NCBI GenBank assembly: GCA_024642065.1
Contig: JAHEBW010000044.1
Coordinates: 1-64,000 of the forward strand
Direction of reading: 5' to 3'
DNA length: 64,000 nt
DNA from: Polynucleobacter sp.
GTDB lineage: Bacteria; Pseudomonadota; Gammaproteobacteria; Burkholderiales; Burkholderiaceae
Part shown: positions 19,789 to 28,600 of the stretch, piece after piece
How the letters are laid out: every line of letters starts with the position of its first letter
Numbering within the stretch: position 1 is the first letter of the stretch
Translations under genes and position numbers: made by a program
The notes under the pieces: generated by a model
Told to the model about the DNA's origin: nothing
Seen by the model: the letters and a program-made list of their open reading frames with translations, nothing else
Database searches by the model: none

Positions 19789-20574
19789 ATGCTAGTTGTA
19801 AGATTCTATCACGCTTTATTGGGTCTCAAGATATGCAGTCCCCATACCTGCTTTTATTTTTTTAGCCACATAATTTTTTCTATGGTTGGCTCGTTGCCAG
19901 TTTATGTTTGGGGTTCCGATTTAGTATCTAATCAGACTCTTTTGAAAATGGTTGCGACGCCTCAAATTGTAGGTAGGGATGTGGTTAACATAGCAAGCCA
20001 GACAAGTGACTTGGTTGCTTATTATGAGAATATATCAGCTAGCGTTTATTTAATTACGGTCCATAATCAAGATACATCAGCAAGTCCAACGGGCGTAGGA
20101 AGTGCTGTTGCTGTTAACAAGAATCAGTTACTAACCAATTGCCATATTTTTGGTAAAAAAATTGAACTTGACGGCAACATTGTCAAAGTTATCAAAAAAA
20201 ATTCACCAGTCATGAATGGCAAGCTGATTTATAAACATTCCGAATCTGATAGATGTATTTTAGAGGTTGATGGATATATAACTCCAGTCAGAGCGATTAG
20301 ATCAGTTAGCTCACTTCGAGTGGGGGAGAGGGTTTATACAATTGGAAACCCCAAAGGATTTGTTGATGCTTTTGCTGAGGGTTTAATTTCCGCAATTAAA
20401 CCCTCAAAAAAAACTGGCATTACTTTATTAAGCACCACAGGTATAGCAAAGGGATCCTCAGGCGGCGCTTTATTTGATGCTAGAGGTAACCTTATTGGCA
20501 TTACAACTGCTGTTATATCTGATGCCCCTCATCTGTCGTTGGTGATTCCTGCGGAGAGTTTTTTTTCAGAGTAA
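19789..20574 (+). CDS. Trypsin-like serine protease (S1 family), exported
   Basis: A 261-residue chymotrypsin-fold protease with a complete catalytic triad: His in LLTNCHIF (about 119), Asp in SESDRCILE (about 154) and Ser in AKGSSGGALFD (about 224). No PDZ domain follows, so it is shorter than DegP/HtrA. The N-terminus contains a hydrophobic stretch ending SLPVYVWGSD that could be a signal peptide or anchor; the true start is uncertain. GGGAG lies ten bases before the ATG used. It abuts the type I secretion operon tail to tail with no spacer, and could process surface proteins; that link is only positional. Confidence 0.75.
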   Translation: MLVVRFYHALLGLKICSPHTCFYFFSHIIFSMVGSLPVYVWGSDLVSNQTLLKMVATPQIVGRDVVNIASQTSDLVAYYENISASVYLITVHNQDTSASPTGVGSAVAVNKNQLLTNCHIFGKKIELDGNIVKVIKKNSPVMNGKLIYKHSESDRCILEVDGYITPVRAIRSVSSLRVGERVYTIGNPKGFVDAFAEGLISAIKPSKKTGITLLSTTGIAKGSSGGALFDARGNLIGITTAVISDAPHLSLVIPAESFFSE

Positions 20575-21861
20575 TTATCTTTCGGTCAATGATTCTTTAA
20601 GCGTCTTAGTAATAGGTTTTGTTAGGTAACTAAGAACAGTATTTTGGCCGGTGATAATTTCGGCTTTGGCTGTCATACCAGGTTGAATTTCAAGATTCTT
20701 TTTGGAGCTAGAGAAACCTTGCCCATCAGTTTGAATTTGCACTCGGTAATAGGTCTGTTCTGCACCTTTATTTTCTTCCGTGAGCGTATCAGGGCTAATA
20801 AAAGATACTTTGCCTTTAAGTGTGCCGTAAATTGAGTAGTCATATGCATCAATTTTAACAATTGCAAAAAGTCCCGGTTTGATAAAGGCAATATCGGCAG
20901 GTCTTACTTTTACCTCTACCATCAGCGTGTCTCCATCGGGGACTATTTGCATAACCTCTTCACCAGGTTTAATAACTCCACCTAGAGTAGTGATTTTCAC
21001 ATTCTTAACAGTACCCGCCATAGGGGATTTTAGTTCTATTCTATCTAGCTGCTCTCTTTTCTGGGTAAGTGTTTGCAAAATGCCTGCATAATCCTCTTCC
21101 GCCTTGCTTAGCTCAGCTTGAGCATCTTGGAAATATTTATTTTTCTTATTGGCTATTTGAGCGCTTATATCATTCACTTGTTTTTTAAGTCTAATAATTT
21201 CAACTTTAGAAACATCACCTGTTTTTAGAAGAGGTTCAGTCATCGCCAATTCTTGTTTGGCAAGCTCTTGCTGTGACTCAAGTGCCGATAATTCGTCGCT
21301 AATTGATTTTTTTCTTTTGATTAGAAGTGTTTTTTGGTTATGAATAAAGTCAGGATAATCATCCATGATTTTTTCAAATTTTAACGGTATTCCATAGACT
21401 TCATTTTTTAATCTTGCTACAGCCCCTGAAAGAGCAGCGGCTTTTGCTCTAGCCTCTAAATAGCTACTTTCCATCCTTGTTTTATCAAGTTTCGCCAACA
21501 CTTGATCTTTGACTACCTTATCACCTTCTTTAACCAAAAGTTGTTCAAGTACGCCACCATCAAAAGATTGAATAATTTGAGATCGCGAGCTTGGAATAAT
21601 TTGACCGGCAGCGCTTGTGCTTTGTTCAATTTTACTAAAAGCCGCCCATAAAAAGAGCGCAAGGAAAATTACCCCAAATAATCGAATCACATTAACTTTT
21701 TTATGAGGAAGATCATCTGATAGATTGGTCTCCTCAACATAAAATAGTTTTTCTTCAATGTACTGTCTTAGCTTTGAGTTTTTAAATTTCTCAATGCCAT
21801 GAAGAATTAATGGGACTACTTTTTCAATTGAATTTTTAATAATGAGCTTAACTTTATTCAC
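20575..21861 (-). CDS. HlyD-family type I secretion adaptor (LapC-like)
   Basis: The periplasmic adaptor joining the ABC transporter to TolC. The 428-residue protein has a cytoplasmic N-terminus of about 50 residues, one membrane helix (VIRLFGVIFLALFLWAAF), the lipoyl half IIPSSRSQIIQSFDGGVLEQ, a long coiled-coil hairpin (about 140-270), the second lipoyl half ELKSPMAGTVKNVKITTLGG and a beta-barrel domain with VKVRPADIAFIKPG. These are standard HlyD/LapC features. The start is GTG. It is the third gene of the operon TolC - ABC - HlyD, nine bases after the ABC gene. Confidence 0.92.
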   Translation of the reverse strand: MNKVKLIIKNSIEKVVPLILHGIEKFKNSKLRQYIEEKLFYVEETNLSDDLPHKKVNVIRLFGVIFLALFLWAAFSKIEQSTSAAGQIIPSSRSQIIQSFDGGVLEQLLVKEGDKVVKDQVLAKLDKTRMESSYLEARAKAAALSGAVARLKNEVYGIPLKFEKIMDDYPDFIHNQKTLLIKRKKSISDELSALESQQELAKQELAMTEPLLKTGDVSKVEIIRLKKQVNDISAQIANKKNKYFQDAQAELSKAEEDYAGILQTLTQKREQLDRIELKSPMAGTVKNVKITTLGGVIKPGEEVMQIVPDGDTLMVEVKVRPADIAFIKPGLFAIVKIDAYDYSIYGTLKGKVSFISPDTLTEENKGAEQTYYRVQIQTDGQGFSSSKKNLEIQPGMTAKAEIITGQNTVLSYLTKPITKTLKESLTER

Positions 21862-21870
21862 TTTTTACTC

Positions 21871-24015
21871 TTATTTAGATTGACTTAATTGTCTTTTTTG
21901 AGCTGCTTCTTTGAGGTTGTTTAATATCAAATCCTTCGGACCAAATTGAACTAGTTCGTTGTTTTCCATGATCATGACATGAGTTGCAAATCTTAGAACA
22001 GCGGGCTTATGGCTAACAATGACAATTAAAGTATCTTTTGTCATATTTTTAAAAATCTCATTTAAGACATGATTTTCCAAATCAGTATCAAGTGATGCCG
22101 TTGGTTCATCTAAAAGCAGAATGCTTGGTTTAGCCAGTAATAATCGTGTGAGTGCCACCATTTGACGTTGTCCACCGGATAGTCCCAAGCCGCCCTCTGA
22201 GATCGGTAAAGCCATGCCTTGAGGGTGCTTTGAAATTAAACGATCTAACCCGGTTTTTTTGCAGGCCGCAAGAATTTCTGAATCTGCTATGTAGGGCAAT
22301 CCCAAGGTTAGATTATCTTTGAGACTTCCTTTGATGAGGCGAACATCTTGAGGGAGGTAACCTATTTTTTCACGAATGAGCCCGGATGGTAATTGAGTCA
22401 TTTCAATATTTGAAAGGAGCACTTTTCCTTCCTGTGCTCGATATAAGCCGGATAAAATCTTTAATAAAGTTGACTTACCCGAGCCTACGCGCCCCATCAC
22501 AACAATAATATTGCCTGCAGAGAATTTAAGATGGTTGATGCTTAATTGCTTTTGATCTTTATCATAGCTGAATTTAATATTTTCTAGGCTCAAATGAGCT
22601 TCAAGATGGTCTGGGGTAATCGAATTTTCGTGATTATCGGTATCAGAGGGTAGGCTCATGATTCGATCCAAACTTAAAAGACTGTGCTTAATTTGTCCCC
22701 ATTGGACTAATAATTGCGGAATCTGCGCAAGTGGTCCAAGAATGCGCCCACTTAATATCGTGCAACCTATTAATCCACCAGTAGTTAATTGGTTTTGATG
22801 AATCATCCATGCGCCGACTGCAACAGTAAAGATATAGGCTAATTGCTGAACTGAACTGGCCATATTGGCGCTACTGATAACTGTTTCTTTGTGATGTAGC
22901 TCACGAATAGCCTGATCTCTCACAATACCTTGCCAGCTTTTTAATAATTGAGATTCCCCACCCACTGCTTTAATAGACTCAATCCCATCCATAGCTTCAA
23001 TGAGTAAACCATTTTTTCTATTTCCTTGCTCGACCAGCTGTTCGTTGGTCGATTTCAAGCTCAAGCTGTAACGGTAACCTAAAATGAGCATGATGCACAT
23101 AAATACTAAAGGTATTAAGCCTAGTATTCCGCCAATCGTCATCATGACAAAGGCAAAAAATATTGCAAAAGGGGCGTCAGCAAGTATGAATAAAGTTGCC
23201 GATGTCATGAAGCCTCGTATAGATTCAAATTGCCTCAACTCTGAAATAAAGGTGCCGACGTTTTTGGGCCGTGCATCTAGACGAATACTTAAAGCTTTAT
23301 TAAAGAAGATGGAGCTAAGTTCGCTGTCAACGTCTTTAAAGGTCTTATCAACTAACTTAGCCCTCAGTTGTTTCATGAGGTATTCCGAAGATATGGCAAT
23401 CAATGTTCCAATCGTCAAAACGATTAGGGTGGCATTACTTTGCGAAGGAATCACTCGATCATAAATTTGCATAGAGTACATAGCTGTACCTAGTGCTAAG
23501 GTATTCATGATGAAAGTTCCGATCACCGCGTCTTTGAGCTGAGGTCTTTTTTTATTAAAAAGATATTTAAACCAGTCAGATGCTGATTTTGGTTTGTGCT
23601 GGGTCAGGAACTCGTCACTTTCAGGTTCAACTGACAGGATCACTAATTTCGACTGCTCTAGCAGGTGGGATGTTAGTTCTATTTTGACTTGTGATCGATC
23701 CGCATTTTCAACAACTAAGTAATTGTTTTCCTGTATACCTCTGATTAATTGAATAGAACGATCATCATTGATCTTAAGAGCTACTTGTTCGGCGCTGATA
23801 TTCTGAATATCAGCCAAACTGGTGGCTAGTTTAGCCACTCCTTTGGGGTGAACCCTTAACCATAGTTCTTGAATACTTAGAATGGGGTTCTCGATATTTG
23901 TACTATCTTGAGTAAAGTTGTGACGAGGAATGTGTATCCCCAAGATATCAGATGCTCTTGCAAGGGCGTCATCTAGTGTCCAAGGATTATTTAATGCGTT
24001 CAGGTGTATTGACAT
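21871..24015 (-). CDS. Type I secretion ABC transporter with degenerate C39-like domain (LapB-like)
   Basis: The inner-membrane ATPase of a type I secretion system. The 714 residues comprise an N-terminal C39-like domain (about 1-135) without the peptidase cysteine, a six-helix membrane domain (about 160-460) and an ATPase domain. The Walker A motif is GRVGSGKST, the signature LSGGQRQM, and Walker B ILLLDEPTASLD. The inactive C39-like domain is typical of exporters for large C-terminal-signal substrates such as LapA or RTX proteins. Its likely substrate is the giant protein encoded divergently at 25653. Confidence 0.93.
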   Translation of the reverse strand: MSIHLNALNNPWTLDDALARASDILGIHIPRHNFTQDSTNIENPILSIQELWLRVHPKGVAKLATSLADIQNISAEQVALKINDDRSIQLIRGIQENNYLVVENADRSQVKIELTSHLLEQSKLVILSVEPESDEFLTQHKPKSASDWFKYLFNKKRPQLKDAVIGTFIMNTLALGTAMYSMQIYDRVIPSQSNATLIVLTIGTLIAISSEYLMKQLRAKLVDKTFKDVDSELSSIFFNKALSIRLDARPKNVGTFISELRQFESIRGFMTSATLFILADAPFAIFFAFVMMTIGGILGLIPLVFMCIMLILGYRYSLSLKSTNEQLVEQGNRKNGLLIEAMDGIESIKAVGGESQLLKSWQGIVRDQAIRELHHKETVISSANMASSVQQLAYIFTVAVGAWMIHQNQLTTGGLIGCTILSGRILGPLAQIPQLLVQWGQIKHSLLSLDRIMSLPSDTDNHENSITPDHLEAHLSLENIKFSYDKDQKQLSINHLKFSAGNIIVVMGRVGSGKSTLLKILSGLYRAQEGKVLLSNIEMTQLPSGLIREKIGYLPQDVRLIKGSLKDNLTLGLPYIADSEILAACKKTGLDRLISKHPQGMALPISEGGLGLSGGQRQMVALTRLLLAKPSILLLDEPTASLDTDLENHVLNEIFKNMTKDTLIVIVSHKPAVLRFATHVMIMENNELVQFGPKDLILNNLKEAAQKRQLSQSK

Positions 24016-24031
24016 GAGTTCTAATAATTAA

Positions 24032-25339
24032 CTACTTAAGTGTTTCTAAGTTTTCTTTGGTGAGGGTGCCAGTCATGATCCCAATATGGATTTGTGCTTG
24101 CATCAATGACATTTTGGTGTCTATCACGACGTTCATGCTTTGAGTCATTTCTTTCTGAGCATTAAGCACATCTAACCAAGTTTTTTTGCCAACAGTATAT
24201 TGTCTGGCAAAGCTATCAACGACAGATTGAGATGCCTCCAGTTGTTTTTCCATATAAACCATTTGCGTTAAGCCTAAATTGTATTGATACCAATACTTGG
24301 TGAGTGTGTTAACAAGCTCTTTTTCGGTGGAATCAATACTGGCTTCAGCACTTTTAGATTGGTTGATGGATGCGCTCCAGGCATAAGCGCTCGATACACC
24401 GGTGCCTAGCTGATACTCAAGTGCTATGAAAGTTTGCGATTCTGGATACGAGCCTGTAGGATTTTGGCGATTGTATTTTTCGTGTCGTAGGTAAACTTGA
24501 GGCAGTAGTGCACTTCTTTCAATGGCAGAGCGTGATTGTGCGGCGTCATACTTAAATCTAGCAGCTACCATTTCTGGGGAGAATCCTAAGCTTGTTTGGA
24601 TCGCTTCTTCTAGGGTCTTGAATGGAACTTTTTGGGTTAACTTAGGGTGTTGCAATGGCAAAATAGCTCTCACTTCGGTATTAATGAGGCGAGCTAGGGT
24701 CTGAAGAGCTGTTGATTCTTGTGACTTAATGGCCTCAAATTCTGCTAAAGCTTGTTGCAATCTCATGTCGGCTGTAACGACATCATTTTGAGAGCTAATT
24801 CCCGCCTCAGTTCTTCGTTGAATGAGGGCGTGCAGGCGTTTGTGCTCGCGAAGATTGCTTTCTGCCGTTTTGCGCCGTTCTTGTAGGCGGATGCACTCTA
24901 AATAACTATCCGCTACTTTGCCGATGATGTTTTGTTCTGTTGCGCTAAATTCAGCTTCAGCACTGTCTCGTTTTGCTTGCGCCTCTTTAATACCATGCCA
25001 GATGCGCCCACCTGTGAATAAGGGTTGTTGAATACGTGTTGTTGAAGTGCTATTACCATAAGTATCTTTGCCCGTGCTAAGACTTAAGCTAGGGCCTAGT
25101 TGCCATGCTGCTCCAACACTAGTTTGCTGAGCAGATTCAGCCTGAGATTTTTTTGAAATAATTTCAGGGTGGCTATCCATGGCTAGACCTATGGCATCTT
25201 TTAGCTCAATTGCCCTGCTGGGTGTGCTCGTAGACAACAAAATGCCAGAGAATGCCAACAAGAGTCCTGATGATGTCAACTTAGGCTTAAATTGCCTAAT
25301 TGATTGGCGTAAGGTTTTGTTAGATTGTCTAATTTGCAT
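24032..25339 (-). CDS. TolC-family outer membrane channel of the type I system
   Basis: A 435-residue outer-membrane efflux protein forming the exit duct. A signal peptide covers about residues 25-45 (LLLAFSGILLSTSTPSRA), and the mature part begins IELKDAIGLAMDSHPEI, a typical TolC/LapE start. Two repeated helical halves with QSTALQTLARL and YTVGKKTWLDVLNAQKE follow. The track opens at a TTG five codons upstream; the ATG at 25339 has GAAGG eight bases before it and is preferred. It is first in the secretion operon. Confidence 0.9.
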   Translation of the reverse strand: MQIRQSNKTLRQSIRQFKPKLTSSGLLLAFSGILLSTSTPSRAIELKDAIGLAMDSHPEIISKKSQAESAQQTSVGAAWQLGPSLSLSTGKDTYGNSTSTTRIQQPLFTGGRIWHGIKEAQAKRDSAEAEFSATEQNIIGKVADSYLECIRLQERRKTAESNLREHKRLHALIQRRTEAGISSQNDVVTADMRLQQALAEFEAIKSQESTALQTLARLINTEVRAILPLQHPKLTQKVPFKTLEEAIQTSLGFSPEMVAARFKYDAAQSRSAIERSALLPQVYLRHEKYNRQNPTGSYPESQTFIALEYQLGTGVSSAYAWSASINQSKSAEASIDSTEKELVNTLTKYWYQYNLGLTQMVYMEKQLEASQSVVDSFARQYTVGKKTWLDVLNAQKEMTQSMNVVIDTKMSLMQAQIHIGIMTGTLTKENLETLK

Positions 25340-25652
25340 TGCTGAAACCTTCAAAAATGAGCGGGTATTGTTTAAAAATGATTGTTTGAGGGGTGTTTAT
25401 GTTTGATATTTTTCTTCAATTAGTAGCCGAGTGATTGTAAATGGCTTTATTGCTCTAAAGCACTTTTAATTGACTTAAAAAATATTTGGACATTTTTTAA
25501 AAATATGCTCTAATCCTTCAAAGTCTTTTATACCTTTGGTAGAGTCTATTTCGGAAAATTTGTTTTTGGTATAAAAAAATCAAATAAAACAATGAGTTAT
25601 TAAAAATTAACTCAACTAACAAACGTACAACTATTTTTCTGGAGCCGTAAGA
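25340..25652. promoter_or_regulatory. Divergent intergenic region between the secretion operon and the giant surface protein
   Basis: About 300 A/T-rich bases hold the control region for both directions. For the giant gene, TGGTATAAA at 25567-25575 fits an extended -10 element with a poor -35. A 7-bp hairpin (TGAGTTA, eight-base loop, TAACTCA; 25593-25614) lies in the predicted leader. GGAG at 25641-25644 is the ribosome binding site, eight bases before the ATG. I could not pick a convincing promoter for the tolC direction. Confidence 0.5.
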
Positions 25653-28600
25653 ATGTCAACCCAAAAAACTGTTAAGGCAGTCAAAAAAACATCCGAACAA
25701 CTATCAGTTGAATCAGCTGCAATTGCCGCTGGTCTAGTTGTGGGTGCTCAAGCTGAAACTCAGGTAGCACTAAATCCAACTCAGAAGCTTGGTAAACAGT
25801 CAAACAAGCGTGAAGATGATGTTGCAGAGGTAGAAGTAGCTGCATCAGAAGTTGTTGAGGTTCAAGCGGTCGATGTGGACTCTACGGTGGTGATTGCAGG
25901 CTTGGTTGAAAGCGCTGACAGTGACATCAGTTTGGTGGCTAACGACAAGAATTGTCGTGTTAATAGCAAGGGTGAGGAAGAGTGTGAGGGTGGCGCTTAT
26001 TGGTGGCTAGGTCTTTTAGGTTTGGCTGGTCTTGCTGCTGGCGGTGGCGGTGGCGGTGGTGCAGCGCCTGAAACAGTTGCAAATTATCGTCACATTGATT
26101 TTGTGGGTTCTACTGATGTGTCTGCTGATACTCTTTTGTTAGACGCAGATAATGATGCTAGAACTGTAAATGTGGTTTATTCAGCTGATGAAAGTTATTC
26201 AGATGATTACCGTATTATTAGTGTTGACTCATCAGCTGACATCAAACATTTAAATATTTTGGCGACATCAAGTGATGATGTTTTATTGAGCTTAGATATA
26301 ACAAACGCGGAAGAGCTAGAAAGTTTGTCTATTGCTGCGGATGGTAGCTCAGAGATCCAGACGTCTTATGATTTGGTTAGCGTCGAAGCTAACGAACTTT
26401 CAATCGCAGTATCTGCAAGTAGCGAGTCTTTGGTTGGTTCTTGGTGGTGGCATATTGTTGATTTTTCAGGTGATTCTGTAAGTGTTGATGTATCCGCTAA
26501 TGATTCATCTGAGGTTATTACTTACTCAAGTATTGTAAGAAGTGCTTCTGCTGATAATGCAGATATAGCTATTTTGGCTTCAAATGATTCTAGTGTCCAA
26601 AATGGCTGGTGGGACGGTATCAATAATTGGTCTGGCGATTCAGACTTTGTGGCTATGTCCGGGGATGATATTTCTTTGACAGTAGCAGCCTATGACGGTA
26701 GTTTCATTGGTGCCTATTCGTATGATGGTTCTGACTTGGCTGAGATTGATGGTAATCGAGTGACTGCAAATGTAGTTGCATCAAACAGTTCAATGGAGGT
26801 GACTGATTCTGTTATTGATGTTACTGGCGACTCAATGGATGTTGCAGTACTTGCTTCTGGTGACTCATATATTGACTCTTGGTGGAATGTTGTTGAAGCT
26901 GATGGTCAGGATGCAGAAATTGGCGTTGTGGCTGATGGAAACTCATGGGATGGTTCTGCGGAAATCTGGGCAAGTAACGATATTGTTTACGGAGACGGTG
27001 ATAATGCTCAAGTATCCGTTGAAGCTAATGGAGATTACTGGTGGTGGGGTGCCGCAGAAATTAGCGCTGATGAACACGTGGTAGAGTGGTATGGTGAGAA
27101 TGCTGATATCTCAGTTGCAGCTACAACAGGTTATGCGTTTGTCGCATCATATTGGGATGCCATTTATCTCGAAGGTGATGCTGCTCATGTGGATATTGAG
27201 GCAGATGGTTGGTATACAGAGGTTGTTTCTGACAATGACGATGTTGCCGAAATATACTCAAATTCTGCAGAAGTTCATATTACAGCAAGTAACGGCGCTT
27301 TGATTGCAGGTGAGGATGAAGTATTGGTTCTTGAAGGTGATAATGCTCAAGTTTCTCTAAGTGTGGATGACTCTACTGTTAGAGCTAGCGATGATGATGT
27401 GATTGATATAGACGGCAGTTTGGCCAGTGTTGATATCTACAATAACAATGGTGATATCTTTGCAGATGATGACATTGTTGTTGTTGATTTTGGTGGTAGT
27501 TCAGACATTTCCTTGGTTGGCGTTAGTGGGGCATTATTCTCAGCAGACGACGACATTATTGAGGTCAATGGAGATGATGCGCATGTTGTTGTGGATTTAT
27601 CCGACAGCAATATGTGGGCAGATGAAGATATCATTGACGTGTATGGTGAAAATGCAAGCGTAGAGCTTTTGGCTTCTAGATCAACAATTGAAGCGTATAG
27701 TGAAGATGTTGTTGCGTTAAGTGATACTGGCGATGCTGGACATGTTGATGTAGCTCTTAGTGAAACATATGTAGCTGCTTACGATGGCGATTTGGTCAAT
27801 ATTTCAGGTGATCACGCTACAGTAGAATTATTTGCAACAAATGACTCTTATATTCAAGCCCAGGACATTATTTATGTTCGCGGCGGGGATAGCGCTAATT
27901 CAAATTCAGTGATTAGTGCAGACGTGATTATGTCTGAAGTAAGTGCAGATGATGATTTACTCGATGTTGAAAGAAATAATATTTCAATTGATGTCTTGAT
28001 TGGCGCTTCTCAAGTTAATGTTGATGGGTCGCTTCTAGAATCAGGAGTTTCACGACAATCTGATAATGTGGTTGCTGATATTGCAATCATTGACTCCTAT
28101 GTCCAAGCAAGCAATGATTTGATAAAAGTCAAAGGTGATGACTTAGATTTGAATTTATATATCGATCCATCACTAGTTGTTGCGCATGAGGATATGGTTG
28201 ATGTAGATGGTGACAGTGCAACAGTTGCTGTGTCAGTTAGTGGTGATGAAAACGAAGTTTATGTAATTGATGACTTTGCGCAAGTTGAAGGTGATTTTGC
28301 GAATGTTAATATTACATTTGATGGATCAAGTGATATTGAAGTTGGAACTTCTGAACTCTATGACCACTTCGGTACTGAGCATGGTAGCAACCTCATCCAA
28401 TTAACAGGCGACTCTGCAGATGTGAGTCTAAATCTTCACGATGGTGCAACTGTATCAGTTGAGAATCATGTGGCATTAATTGACGGTGATGATGTAACGT
28501 TGTCAATCAATGTAAGTGGTGATGCAGGCTTGGAGAATTTTAGCGGGGATGATGCAATATTATTCCATGGCTCAACTGCAGATATCAGTGTTAACGTTAC

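Noticed and set aside
25716-26045. LapG-type cleavage sites (IAAG near residue 27, LAAG near 130) in the giant protein
   Set aside because: Neither matches the usual TAAG/PAAG/AAAG closely, and no LapG or LapD gene is in the window; kept only as a remark.
26815-27663. Series of Met/Leu-rich + strand ORFs inside the giant gene
   Set aside because: Out-of-frame shadows created by GAT-rich repeats; the main frame is continuous through them.
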